A DNA stretch of 64,000 nt from Leptodactylus fallax (Eukaryota > Chordata > Amphibia > Anura > Leptodactylidae): contig CAMRHE010000332.1 in assembly GCA_947044405.1 (NCBI GenBank), positions 1,289,501 to 1,353,500 of the forward strand, in the 5' to 3' direction. Under the pieces are notes generated by a model. The model was given only the letters and a program-made list of their open reading frames with translations. It searched no databases and was not told where the DNA came from. The position numbers were made by a program, and so were the translations under genes. This document shows, one piece after another, positions 34,775 through 44,903 of the stretch; the stretch's first letter is position 1, and each line of letters begins with the position of its first letter.

Positions 34775-34831
34775 CTCTCCAGTAAGCTGGTACAGTATCT
34801 CTAGGGTGAGATTTATTAGACTTTCTGCCAT
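34775..34831 (-). CDS. Copy B coding exon 1 (start exon)
   Basis: Counterpart of 6532-6588. ATG at 34831-34829, 19 codons, phase 0, ending LTGE|GTGAGAG. Confidence 0.8.
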
Positions 34832-35562
34832 CTTCCCCCTCTGCTTTCCATCCGTGACTGGTCAGTCAGGTAAATGTCCACAGACAGGATTCAGTTCTCT
34901 ATTCCTGGAGATAATATGTGATAGATAATAAAGTGTAGATCTTGTATGTTCTTCTCTTTGTATAAATGGGAACATGAGATGAATGTGAAGACATTTCCAC
35001 GCTGTTCTGTATGTGGTCAGAGCAGTTTCCATGTCCTCCGTCTACGTCTCACTTTAGCACTTTCTCTGGGGGGTTGTGATATAAAAAGACTGAAGACCCC
35101 GTAAACATCAGCGCTGGGGATGGGAAAATGTAAAGGCCCCTTTACACAGAGCCGACCTCAGGCCAGGTATTGGGAACAAGCCTTTTTGGGTGACCATATT
35201 GTGTTTGTAACATAAACTATGCTAGGACAATTCGTTCACCCGCCCCCATACATCAATGATAACGCATTAAAATACAGCCAAACAGCTGCCAATGATCACA
35301 AACAAATGTTCTCGAGGCACTTCCATTCCCGATCATTGATGCCTAGTCCGGAATTTGTAAAAGGGCCTTAAACCAGATTGAATTCATCAACTCTTCATGG
35401 CACGCCCAGCCCAGATCCTCTCATGCCGTACCATTGCCCAGATGAGCTACATCGGACATGTCTGATCTTTGTTAGTTTTGTCTTTCAGAAGTGGGTACGA
35501 TATTGCATGTACAATAGACATGTAATGCCCTCCAGACCTTCTGCGCGGGGTGGTTTCCCCCC

Positions 35563-35607
<45 letters not shown>

Positions 35608-37110
35608 GGGCCCCCCCGGGGGGGGGGGCGGGGGGGCCCCCCGCCCCCCCCCCCCCCCCCCCCCCGCCGTAGGCTATTTGGTATTCTCCCCTGGTAACTA
35701 GCACTTTCGCTCCTCTGTACCCCGGGGACAGGATCTATCCTTGACCATCTTCATTGCATGGCGTCTCTCATGGCAGTAATCTTACCAGGCTGCTCTATTG
35801 TGGTTGCCCTGGACCTTCTGTAAAGGATGTTCTCTATTCCACACCTGGTTAGGAGATTCACCTGACCCTGAAACATGACCTGACGTTTAGACCTTTCTTG
35901 TGCCTTGCGGTTTTCCCCTGCACCACAGGAAATCCTGCCCTTAATGTCTTCCCTGTTGTATCCATTGTGTGACTTCCCCTTTCTTTCTCCCTTCTTCCTC
36001 CTCTTCCTTATCTTTTTCTCTACCTTATTTCTTATATTGTTCCATCTTCTTTGTGTATTCTCCACATGTTCATCATATTTTCTTATGGAATACGTCTCAT
36101 AATTCTACAACACATTACGGATTTATCATGCAGTGTCCCTTTTTAGTCAGATAGTCTTGTTTGTTACTTAGTCACTGTGTTATCCATGAATCCGATGATC
36201 TCGTCATTATCTCTCCACCTGATTTTCATTGTTATGCTATTTCCTTGTGTGGAATTGTATACTATCCTTCATTAATTCGATATTCATGCCCTCTATGACC
36301 TTGTTTTTTTCTGAAAAACCTCAATAAATATTAAGATTGCTTAAATTTTTTGCAAATAGAAGTCATGGTACACTAAGAGTCGCAATGCAGCTCCATTAGT
36401 AAAGGAGTCACAGGGCGACCTGATGATCTTTAGTCGCAACCAAAATCGCCGCATAGCCCTAGCCTATTCCCTACGTCCCTTCTCTCACTCTGGCAGTGTT
36501 AGACCCCATGCACACGACGCCATGTGTTTCCAATGAGGTGTTGAGTTTGCAGCAGAATGCAGTCGGATGACATTCAGAGTGACATCCTTGTGCATTGTGT
36601 GATGTATCCAGGTCTATGGGGGCTTCAGATCCATTCTGATTAGTTCGGAAGCCCCCATAGAGGTGATTGCATCACTGAATGTCCTTGGATGTCTCTCCGA
36701 ATGTCCCCGACTGCATTCTGCTGTAAGCTCAGCCCGACATCTGAGGCACACACAGGTGTACATAGGGTTAAAGTGCTCAGTGCTCTAAGCAGATTCCAGA
36801 ACAGATCTCCTCTCAGTCCTCACTTCTTGTTCTCTTACCCACTGGCCATCTCTAGGGGGCAGTATAACATCTGGCTCTCAGGTCACTGCTCTTTTTCCTT
36901 CCTCCTCTTAATATAACCACTTCCATCTCCTCATGGTGGAAATGCCCAGCATCGCACAACAATCACAGTCTGCCTCACACTCTCCTCCAATTCTTTTTTC
37001 TTTAATTAACTTAATCTATAGATTATATATGTGCCCCAAGCCGGAGCCGCTGAAAATACAGCTCATCCCATATATATATATATAAGTTACATTGGATGAC
37101 AGGTAAAGAA
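34832..37110. other. First intron of copy B, proximal part
   Basis: Collinear with 6589-8731 of copy A except for the poly-C/G block. No gene is seen. Confidence 0.5.
35564..35666. other. Poly-C/poly-G block, probable assembly artefact
   Basis: About 100 bases of almost pure C with G runs sit where copy A reads GCGCGAGGTATTTGG (near 7300). The sharp edges and extreme composition suggest a base-calling or gap-filling error rather than biology. Confidence 0.7.
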
Positions 37111-37396
37111 AGTTCTGGCTCTTGGAGCGAGGTGATGAAAAGACTATAAAATAGACTCGGTAGTAAAGGAAGATTTCAGTTATGGAAGAGTTAATGATAC
37201 GTCTGCCCCAATAATCCTAACACTGACTATATACAGTACAGACCAAAAGTTTGGACACACCTTCTCATTCCAAGAGTTTTCTGTATTTTCATGACTATAA
37301 AAATTGTAGATTCACTTTGATGGCATCAAAACTATGAATTAACACATGTGGAATTATATACTTAACAAAAAAGTGTGAAACAACTTAAAATATGTC

Positions 37397-38413
37397 TTAT
37401 ATTCTAGGTTCTTCAAAGTAGCCACCTTTTGCTTTGATTACTGCTTTGAACACTCTTGGCATTCTCTTGATGAGCTTCAAGAGGTAGTCACCTGAAATGG
37501 TCTTCCAACAGTCTTGAAGGAGTTCCCAGAGATGCTTAGCACTTGTTGGCCCTTTTGCCTTCACTCTGCGGTCCAGCTCACCCCAAACCATCTGGATTGG
37601 GTTCAGGTCTGGTGACTGCGGAGGCCAGGTCATCTGGCGTAGCACCCCATCACTCTCCTTCTTGGTCAAATAGCCCTTACACAGTCTGGAGGTGTGTTTG
37701 GGGTCATTGTCCTGTTGAAAAATAAATGATGGTCCAACTAAACGCAAACCGGATGGAATAGCATGCCGCTGCAAGATGCTGTGGTAACCATGCTGGTTCA
37801 GTATTCCTTCAATTTTGAATAAATCCCCAACAGTGTCACCAGCAAAGCACCCCCACACCATCACACCTCCTCCTCCATGCTTCACTGGGGGAACCAGGCA
37901 TGTAGAGTCCATTCGTTCACCTTTTCTGCGTCGCACAAAGACACGGTGGTTGGAACCAAAGATCTCAAATTTGGACTCATCAGACCAAAGCACAGATTTC
38001 CACAGGTCTAATGTCCATTCCTTGTGTTCTTTAGCCCAAACAAGTCTCTTCTGCTTGTTGCCTGTCCTTAGCAGTGGTTTCCTAGCAGCTATTTTACCAT
38101 GAAGGCCTGCTGCACACAGTCTCCTCTTAACAGTTGTTGTAGAGATGTGTCTGCTGCTAGAACTCTGTGTGGCATTGACCTGGTCTCTAATCTGAGCTGC
38201 TGTTAACCTGCGATTTCTGAGGCTGGTGACTCGGATGAACTTATCCTCCGCAGCAGAGGTGACTCTTGGTCTTCCTTTCCTGGGGCGGTCCTCATGTGAG
38301 CCAGTTTCTTTGTAGCGCTTGATGGTTTTGGCCACTGCACTTGGGGACACTTTCAAAGTTTTCCCAATTTTTCGGACTGACTGACCTTCATTTCTTAAAG
38401 TAATGATGGCCAC
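37397..38413 (-). CDS. Tc1/Intruder transposase, full-length frame with E-to-Q at the catalytic site
   Basis: A single uninterrupted 338-residue frame. The N-terminal HTH pair includes ITLRNEGQSVRKIGKTLKVS, and the GRPR motif is present (RKGRPRVTS). The first catalytic aspartate is in LWSDESKFEIFG, the second in FIFQQDNDPKHTS. The third catalytic residue, normally E in SPDLNPIE, is Q here (SPDLNPIQMVW). The spacing between the second aspartate and this position is 38 residues, the DD38E arrangement of Intruder elements. The open frame suggests a young copy, but the glutamine should abolish strand transfer. The twin at 45064-46001 keeps the glutamate. Confidence 0.9.
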   Translation of the reverse strand: MAIITLRNEGQSVRKIGKTLKVSPSAVAKTIKRYKETGSHEDRPRKGRPRVTSAAEDKFIRVTSLRNRRLTAAQIRDQVNATQSSSSRHISTTTVKRRLCAAGLHGKIAARKPLLRTGNKQKRLVWAKEHKEWTLDLWKSVLWSDESKFEIFGSNHRVFVRRRKGERMDSTCLVPPVKHGGGGVMVWGCFAGDTVGDLFKIEGILNQHGYHSILQRHAIPSGLRLVGPSFIFQQDNDPKHTSRLCKGYLTKKESDGVLRQMTWPPQSPDLNPIQMVWGELDRRVKAKGPTSAKHLWELLQDCWKTISGDYLLKLIKRMPRVFKAVIKAKGGYFEEPRI

Positions 38414-38839
38414 TCATTTTTCTTTACTTAGCTGTTTTTTTCTTGCCATAATACAAATTCTAACACTCCATTCAGTAGGACTATCAGCTGTGTATCCACC
38501 TGACTTCTGAACAACACAACTGATGGTCCCAACCCCATTTATAAGGCAAGAAATCCCACTTATTAAACCTGACAGGGCACACCTGTGAAGTGAAAACCAT
38601 TTCAGGTGACTACCTCTTGAAGCTCATCAAGAGAATGCCAAGACTGTGCAAAGCAGTAATCAAAGCAAAAGGTGGCTACTTTGAAGAACCTAGAATATAA
38701 GACATATTTTCAGTTGTTTCACACTTTTTTGTTAAGTATAATTCCACATGTGTTAATTCATAGTTTTGATGCCTTCAGTGTGAATCTACAATTTTTATAG
38801 TCATGAAAATACAGAAAACTCCTGGAATGAGAAGGTGTG

Positions 38840-39376
38840 TGTGAAGAATATCGCCTCGCCCAGCCGCCTGGCACGCCTGCGATCAAACTTCTTTCTTAAC
38901 CTCCCACTCACACACCATGAGTAGACCGGGTCATAGGATAAAACGAAACGAGCAATATAAATTTTATATGTTTAATAACCCAAGTGGGTCGGTATGAATT
39001 AATAGCATATACAGAAATATACAATATTAATATGATCAAGCATAAACATACAAGCAAAGGTGCGATGATACAATACAAAACAAAATAAAAGGGAAATAAA
39101 AGTTTAGAAAAGATACCTGAGCACACAGCCCTGTCCTAGCTGTCTCTCTTCCATGCTCAACACAATAGACTCCGAGAAAACTCCCTACCTCCGTATGAGA
39201 CCCTCTCCAACCACACCCTTCACCTCCCCCAGCCAGGGATGAAAACCAGTGAGACATAGTGTCCAGAGGTGTAACCTCCTTTGCATCACATTCCAACCAG
39301 TGGGGGAAGGAGTGACATGATCAAGTAAAAACACACTTCCAAGAAAGATACATAAATTGAGGGTCTCATCATCACA
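38840..39376 (-). repeat. Gypsy 3' LTR
   Basis: 537 bp, with TG and CA termini, followed inward by a polypurine tract (AAAAGGGGGAGG on the minus strand). A 69-bp piece of this LTR end recurs at 39468-39536. Confidence 0.9.
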
Positions 39377-39536
39377 CCTCCCCCTTTTAGAGCGTGTCGG
39401 GAGGAAGGAGGAGCCTCCGTTCCTCTTCCACCCGCACCTCCGCAGCCTCATCCCGCCGGGACAGGCCATAGTGACATGATCAAGTAAAAACACACTTCCA
39501 AGAAAGATACATAAATTGAGGGTCTCATCATCACAC
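39377..39536. repeat. Tandem duplication at the gypsy 3' end
   Basis: About 160 bases: interior sequence from the polypurine tract (39377-39467) followed by 69 bases of LTR end (39468-39536). The same interior then repeats from 39537. It resembles an aberrant reverse-transcription product. Confidence 0.75.
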
Positions 39537-39545
39537 CTCCCCCTT

Positions 39546-41339
39546 TTAGAGCGTGTCGGGAGGAAGGAGGAGCCTCCGTTCCTCTTCCACCCGCACCTCC
39601 GCAGCCTCACCCCGCCGAGACAGGCCATCGGCCTGGCCAGGCTTGTGCCGGATGTCATAGTTGTATTGCTGCAGCACCAGGCTCCAACGTAACAACCGTC
39701 CATTCTGACCTGCAACACGTTTGATCCAGATCAGAGGGTTGTGATCCGTCACCACGGTGAAGTGGCGCCCATACAAGTAAGGCTGCAGATGCTGCAAGGC
39801 CCAAACAATTGCTAGGCATTCCTTCTCCACTGTGGCGTAGGCCACCTCCCGCGGCAGTAGCTTTCGGCTGAGGTACTGCACCGGGTGCTCTTGCCCCGCT
39901 GAGTCAAGCTGGCTCAGTATGGCACCGAGTCCGTAGGTGCTGGCGTCTGTCTGTAGCACAAGCGGACGTGTCTCATCGTACGCCTGAAGTACAGGTGCGT
40001 TCGCCAGGGCCGCTTTCAGGGCTTGGAAAGAGCGCTCGCAAGAATCCGTCCACTGGACAGTTTGCGGCAACTTCTTCTTGGTGAGGTCCGTCAAGGGGGC
40101 AGCCAGAGCACTGTAGTTCGGTACGAACTTCCTATAGTACCCTGCCGTACCCAGGAAAGACATCACCTGTCGCTTGGTCTGGGGGGTTGGCCAGGACGTG
40201 ATTACATCCAGCTTTTCAGGTTCTGGTTTCAGGGTTCCCCCACCTACCCGGTGTCCCAGGTATTGGACCTCGCGCATGCCCAGCTGACACTTTTCCGGTT
40301 TGATGGTCAAGCCCGCACGGTGGATCCGCCCCAGCACCTGCGCCAGGTGCTGTAGGTGTTCCTCCCAAGTGGAGCTGAAGACGGCAATGTCATCCAGGTA
40401 CGCCGTGGCAAACCCTTCGCATCCCGTCAGCAGGGAGTTGACCATCCGCTGGAAAGTGACAGGGGCATTCTTCATGCCGAATGGCATGACAGTGGACTCG
40501 AACAGTCCGAAAGGGGTGATAAAGGCCGATCGCTCCTGTGCCTGAGGGGACAGGGGGATCTGCCAGTATCCCCGACTCAAGTCCATGATGGACAGGTACT
40601 GGGCCTTACCTAACCGGTCAAGCAGGTCGTTGATGCGCGGCATGGGGTACGCGTCGTCGACTGTAACCGCATTAAGTTCCCTGTAATCTACACAGAACCG
40701 GGTGGTCCGGTTCTTTTTAGGCACAAGAACCACAGGTGAATCCCATGCACTGTGAGAGGGTTGAATCACCCCCAGGTCCAGCATCTCGCCAATCTCCTTG
40801 CGCATCTGGACCTGTACCTCCGAGGAGACGCGATATGGCGACCGCCGGATAGGGGCATGATTCCCGGTATCCACATGGTGAATGGCCTGGTCAGTCCTCC
40901 CGGGATTCGCAGAGAACAGACCAGGTAGGGACTGCAAGACTCCATCCAGCTGGGACAGCTGGGCCTCAGCCAGCAGGGGGTTCACCTGTGCCTTCTTGCT
41001 GGACCCAGTCTCCTGAAAATGAGCAAGCAAGTCAACAAGGTCTTCTTCTTCCCCCTCCTCTAGCAGACTGCATACCGGAAAGGCACTAGCTTCCCGGTCA
41101 TGATGATCCTTCATCGTGTTGACATGGAAGACCTTATGCCTGTTCCGGCCTGGAACAACAGTGACCAGGTAGCTGACGCTGTTGACCTGCTGGTGCACGA
41201 CGTATGGACCGGTCCATTTCGCCTGAAGCTTGTCCTGGGGCTCAGGGACTAGGACCCATACTTTCTGCCCCGGCTGGTATGTTCTCTCACGGGCATTCTG
41301 ATCATACCAGCGCTTCTGGTCAGCCTGAGCCTGGACCAT
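39546..41339 (-). CDS. Gypsy integrase C-terminus plus RT and RNase H frame
   Basis: One open frame of 597 residues. Residues 1-75 are the integrase C-terminal domain (GQKVWVLVPEP, LQAKWTGPYVV, VFHVNTMKDHHDR). RT follows: FCVDYRELNAVTV, IMDLSRGYWQIPL, VMPFGMKNAPVTFQ and the catalytic AYLDDIAVFS (about 40386-40404). RNase H then shows VLQTDASTYGLGAILSQ, VEKECLAIVWAL and VTDHNPL. It ends shortly after GQADGLSRR. RT and RNase H look intact, while the integrase core upstream is lost. Confidence 0.85.
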   Translation of the reverse strand: MVQAQADQKRWYDQNARERTYQPGQKVWVLVPEPQDKLQAKWTGPYVVHQQVNSVSYLVTVVPGRNRHKVFHVNTMKDHHDREASAFPVCSLLEEGEEEDLVDLLAHFQETGSSKKAQVNPLLAEAQLSQLDGVLQSLPGLFSANPGRTDQAIHHVDTGNHAPIRRSPYRVSSEVQVQMRKEIGEMLDLGVIQPSHSAWDSPVVLVPKKNRTTRFCVDYRELNAVTVDDAYPMPRINDLLDRLGKAQYLSIMDLSRGYWQIPLSPQAQERSAFITPFGLFESTVMPFGMKNAPVTFQRMVNSLLTGCEGFATAYLDDIAVFSSTWEEHLQHLAQVLGRIHRAGLTIKPEKCQLGMREVQYLGHRVGGGTLKPEPEKLDVITSWPTPQTKRQVMSFLGTAGYYRKFVPNYSALAAPLTDLTKKKLPQTVQWTDSCERSFQALKAALANAPVLQAYDETRPLVLQTDASTYGLGAILSQLDSAGQEHPVQYLSRKLLPREVAYATVEKECLAIVWALQHLQPYLYGRHFTVVTDHNPLIWIKRVAGQNGRLLRWSLVLQQYNYDIRHKPGQADGLSRRGEAAEVRVEEERRLLLPPDTL

Positions 41340-41344
41340 GTTGT

Positions 41345-42090
41345 CATGTCATGAGCCTTGGCCACTACATCAGCCCGGGTGGAAGACAGCGCGACAGCTT
41401 CCGGGTACCTAGTAGCGTAGTCTACTACCGTTAATATGAAACGTTTCCTGGTGCGACTGGGAATGGACAGGGGTCCAATGAGATCCACAGCCACCCGCTG
41501 GAAAGGTTCGGTTATGATGGGCATAGGTATCATTGGGGCTTTTGAGCCTTGCCCCGCCTTGCCCATCCTCTGACAAGTGTCACATGAACGGCAGTATTTA
41601 GCTACATCTGTCCCCATCTTAGGCCAGTAGAATAAGTGGCTGAGGCGAGCCTTGGTCTTAGCGATCCCCAGGTGGCCTGCCAGTGGAATATCATGAGCAA
41701 TCCGCAACAACTCCACCCGGTAGGGCTGGGGTATCACCAAATGTTTCTCCCTGAGCCGACTTTCTTTTCCCTTTGTGGGGATCGTTTCCCGGTACAACCT
41801 CCCTTGCTCCCAGTAAACGCGGTCCTTGTCCGACTCCAAGGGAGGTTGATCAGCACGCTCCTTCAATGCGTCCAGACTGCGGTCAGCTTGGACAGCGTCC
41901 CTGAACTCCTGACTGGAACCAGACAGAAGAGATGTGCATGTCACATACCTGCCGGGCTCCTCCGGCTCCAGGGTGGGGAGGCTAGTCACGGCGGCCTCAG
42001 TGCCATCTCCGGGTGACAGAGGGAACACCTCAGGGGTCGGAGCGCCTTCCACCCCTCTAGCACTCTGGCTGCGGGTTACCACCGCAACAC
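41345..42090 (-). pseudogene. Gypsy integrase with most of the catalytic core deleted
   Basis: The zinc-binding HHCC region is intact (AHDIPLAGHLGIAKTKARLS, CRSCDTCQRMGK), as is the first catalytic aspartate (VAVDLIGPL, about 41480). The sequence then jumps, near 41345 and out of frame, to the C-terminal part (QADQKRWYDQNARERTYQPG, KWTGPYVV). The second aspartate and the glutamate are missing. It lies upstream of RT. Confidence 0.8.
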
Positions 42091-42591
42091 CAGCAGTCCG
42101 TCCCTCATCCGGATCGGCCTCGAGATCCCCGTGACCCACCTGACCACCTGGCACATTGTCCTCAGTTGGGGTTGCCCCCAGCATCTCAGAAGAGCTACCC
42201 TGTAAACCTGCAAGGCAAGAATTAGCAATTATATTGACATTGCATTCATTCATTGATTCACAGTGAACTGCATGGGTGAATGGCTGAGCCAGGGTCACAC
42301 TGAGGGGGCTCTCATCACCCGCAGATGTGGGCGGGGCTACAGCCAGGTCAGCATTCCACAATGTCTCATTCACATGCTCACTGATTACTTTAGCTGGACG
42401 CACAGCAAGGGGAGACAAAAGGCTGACCCCTCCCCCTGCCTGTGCCTGTGTGACAGGCTTCAACACCTCATTAAAATCATCCTTCAGTACAGACATTTTG
42501 TCACAGCGAGGTGGGGCTGCTCCCACCCCATATTGGGACACCAAGGGCCCCAAATCTCTTCCCAATAGTACATTGGCAGGCAGATCAGACA

Positions 42592-42890
42592 TTAGCCCCA
42601 CATCACGCATCCCTTTTCCCCAGTCCAAGTGGACGCAAGCCATGGGCCAGTTAAGCGTTCTTGTCCAATACCCTTCAGGGTCAGAGTTTTTCCAGGGATA
42701 ATACTGTCCGCAGGGACCAAGTCAGGTTGCACCAGAGTAATCTGCGCCCCAGTGTCCCGAAATCCCATGACCACTTTACCCCCCACAATGACCTGTTGAC
42801 TGTTGGCATCGGATTGCAACCCCTCCCTCCCCACCAAGTATACAGATGGGCCAGCTGCCGTGGCTGGGGAAACAGGGGGGTTCTTAGAGC
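42592..42890 (-). pseudogene. Gypsy protease region
   Basis: The aspartic protease active-site triplet is seen in GFRDTGAQITLV (about 42748-42756). The late motif LPANVLLGRDLG lies in another frame just below 42640, so a frameshift splits the domain. Confidence 0.75.
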
Positions 42891-44080
42891 GGTTGGGGCA
42901 CTCCGCCTTGAAATGTCCTGGCTGGTTACAGGCATGACACCGCCGGACCTCTCCTTGGGATTTAGAGGGGGGACCCGGGGCGCCCAGAGTTCTTGGGACA
43001 GGGGAAGTAGAGGGGGCACCCGGGACAGAGTTTGTCTTACCCCACTTGGAGACCGCAGGCTGTGGTGAACTCCAACTTTGCCCCTCCTTCCCGCTTGGGG
43101 GTCTCTGCAGTGTGGCTCCTCTCTTGATCCCTTGCTCCCTGGTGGACACATAGTCGTCAGCAATCTCTGCAGCCTTGTCTGCTGTCTCGGGTTTCCGATC
43201 ACACACGAACTGGCGGAACTCCAGAGGGCACACACGGAGGAACTGGTCCTTTATCATCAAATCCTCAAGCTCCTAGAACTTTGTAACAGTAAGTCCTTTA
43301 ATCCATTGCCGGAATGTAGCCCGTAAGTAGTACAGAACATCCGCATAGCTCTCTGTGGGACCCCGCTGTATATTCCGGAACTTTTTGCGGTACACCTCCG
43401 GCGTGAGCCGGTATCTCCAGATCAGCGCCGCTTTGATGGTCTCAGCCCGCGTCCTCTGGTAAGTTCGTGGAAACATCCAGGCCCTTACCCTTCAGCCGGG
43501 GAGACAGGTAACGGGCCCATTCTGCCTGGGGAATATGATACTGCTTACACGCCCTCTCAAATCCCCGCAAGAACGAGTCCAAATCCCCGTTTTCTTCCAA
43601 GATTGGAAAGTCCTCAGATCGGATCTTTAGTGCTTGGGCTCCTGGAGTTTGTGCAGGAGAAACTTGCACCTGCTGGGGAAGTTCCAGATTTTTTAGCTCA
43701 AGCTGATGCTCCCTCTCCGCTTGGCGTTCACGGGCCTCTCGCTCAGCCCGACGCTCTGCAGCTTCTCTCTCCGCCCGGCACTCTGCAGCTTCTCGATACT
43801 GGAGAATCACCTGCAGTCGGGTGCTAGAGTCACTGGCGTCTATCTGCTGTAAGGCCATTTGCAAGTATAAGTCCGTTACCCCCACAGAACTGGGGTTACT
43901 GGTCCCTCCAGGCACAGTTACCTCTGGGGTTCGGGCACCTGCTGAACCGTCTGGCATGGTGATGTTTTCTTGTGCAAGCCCCTCAGGACTTTGCTCCTCG
44001 TCCTGCCCGGCTGCAGCACCTTCCATATCAGCCATCTGCGCAGCGTTTGTATCAGTCAGTTGCTGCCGTCCCGACTCCAC
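42890..44080 (-). pseudogene. Gypsy gag (SCAN-ancestral type), frameshifted
   Basis: Three frames: 44080-43442, 43476-43273 and from 43260 down. The N-terminal coiled coil is rich in AERREAREAE-type repeats. A capsid region (LDSFLRGFERACKQYHIPQA, WARYLSPRLKGK, IWRYRLTPEVYRKKFRNIQR, FRQWIKGL, CPLEFRQFV) resembles the gypsy gag from which the SCAN domain descends. A CCHC knuckle (CHACNQPGHFKAEC) lies at about 42892-42944. A frameshift near 43460 and a TAG near 43273 break it. Confidence 0.8.
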
Positions 44081-44293
44081 TTCTCAGAGTCCGAGACATC
44101 CACTGGAAGTCGTTGCCAAATAAAAGATAGGACAGAAAAAAGAAGGGAGGGAACAGTACTGTACCAAACTTTCACCGTATTTTAAGCTTGATCTCATACC
44201 GCGCTCGTTCCATAGGATTGCCGCAATCCCCAGTATCTGCGTGATACCACACCCACACACTGTTACCCTAATATCCCACAACGCTGCCACCAC

Positions 44294-44832
44294 TGTGAAG
44301 AATATCGCCTCGCCCAGCCGCCTGGCACGCCCTGCGATCAAACTTCTTTCTTAACCTCTCACTCACACACCGTGAGTAGACCGGGTCATAGGATAAAAAC
44401 GAAACGAGCGATATAAATGTTATATGTTTAATAACCCAAGTGGGTCGGTATGGATTAATAGCATATACATAAATATACAATATTAATATGATCAAGCATA
44501 AACATACAAGCAAAGGAGCGATGATACAATACAAAACAAAATAAAAGGGAAATAAAAGTTTAGAAAAGATACCTGAGCACACAGCCCTGTCCTAGCTGTC
44601 TCTCTTCCATGCTCAACACAATAGACTCCGAGAAAACTCCCTACCTCCGTGTGAGACCCTCTCCAACCACACCCTTCACCTCCCCCAGCCAGGGATGAAA
44701 ACCAGTGAGACATAGTGTCCAGAGGTGTAACCTCCTTTGCATCACATTCCAACCAGTGGGGGAAGGAGTGACATGATCAAGTAAAAACACACTTCCAAGA
44801 AAGATACATAAATTGAGGGTCTCATCATCACA
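44294..44832 (-). repeat. Gypsy 5' LTR
   Basis: 539 bp, with TG and CA termini. Nearly identical to 38840-39376. Immediately inside, on the minus strand, is a primer-binding-like TGGTGGCAGCG. Confidence 0.9.
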
Positions 44833-44856
44833 GTGTGTCCAAACTTTTGGTCTGTA

Positions 44857-44858
<2 letters not shown>

Positions 44859-44900
<42 letters not shown>
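44859..44900. repeat. (TA)n tract between Intruder copies
   Basis: About 40 bases of TA dinucleotides separating the two Intruder elements. TA is the target of this family. Confidence 0.9.

Positions 44901-44903
<3 letters not shown>

Larger units (their letters stand above)
25161..34831 (-). pseudogene. KRAB-type C2H2 zinc-finger gene, copy B, nonsense-interrupted
   Basis: Paralog of copy A with the same six-exon structure: 34775-34831, 34037-34219, 33834-33957, 33656-33750, 33172-33274 and 25161-26596. All splice sites match and the sum (1998 bases) is divisible by three. An in-frame TGA at 26390-26388 in the linker ends translation before any finger. It arose in an imperfect triplication of the SSDPSIQVL segment. 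Thirteen fingers remain open downstream (25161-26336, first ATG at 26336). The locus could be a pseudogene, could make a finger-less KRAB protein, or could reinitiate. The leader exons are nearly identical to A, so the lesion is recent. Promoter and exon 0 are about 15 kb away at 49708, behind the transposon cluster. Confidence 0.8.
38840..44832 (-). mobile_element. Gmr1-like Ty3/gypsy retrotransposon, full length, defective
   Basis: A 5993-bp element with 537- and 539-bp LTRs and 5-bp target duplications GTGTG (38835-38839 and 44833-44837), inserted in the end of the Intruder element. On the minus strand the order is 5' LTR (44294-44832), gag (44080-about 42890), protease, integrase (about 42000-41250), RT-RNase H (about 41050-39550), 3' LTR (38840-39376). 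Integrase ahead of RT is the Gmr1-clade order. Gag has a frameshift and a stop, and the integrase core is deleted. Confidence 0.9.
37234..44858 (-). mobile_element. Intruder-type Tc1 transposon, interrupted by a gypsy element
   Basis: It starts CAGTACAGACCAAAAGTTTG after TA and resumes after the gypsy insertion at 44833 (GTGTGTCCAAACTTTTGG) to end next to TA. Its long inverted repeats are recognisable. The transposase is at 37397-38413. Without the insertion it would be about 1.6 kb. Confidence 0.9.

Noticed and set aside
39185..39718. 177-residue minus-strand frame over the gypsy 3' end
   Set aside because: It repeats a WKRNGGSSFLPTRSKRGRCD block because of the tandem duplication and crosses the LTR.
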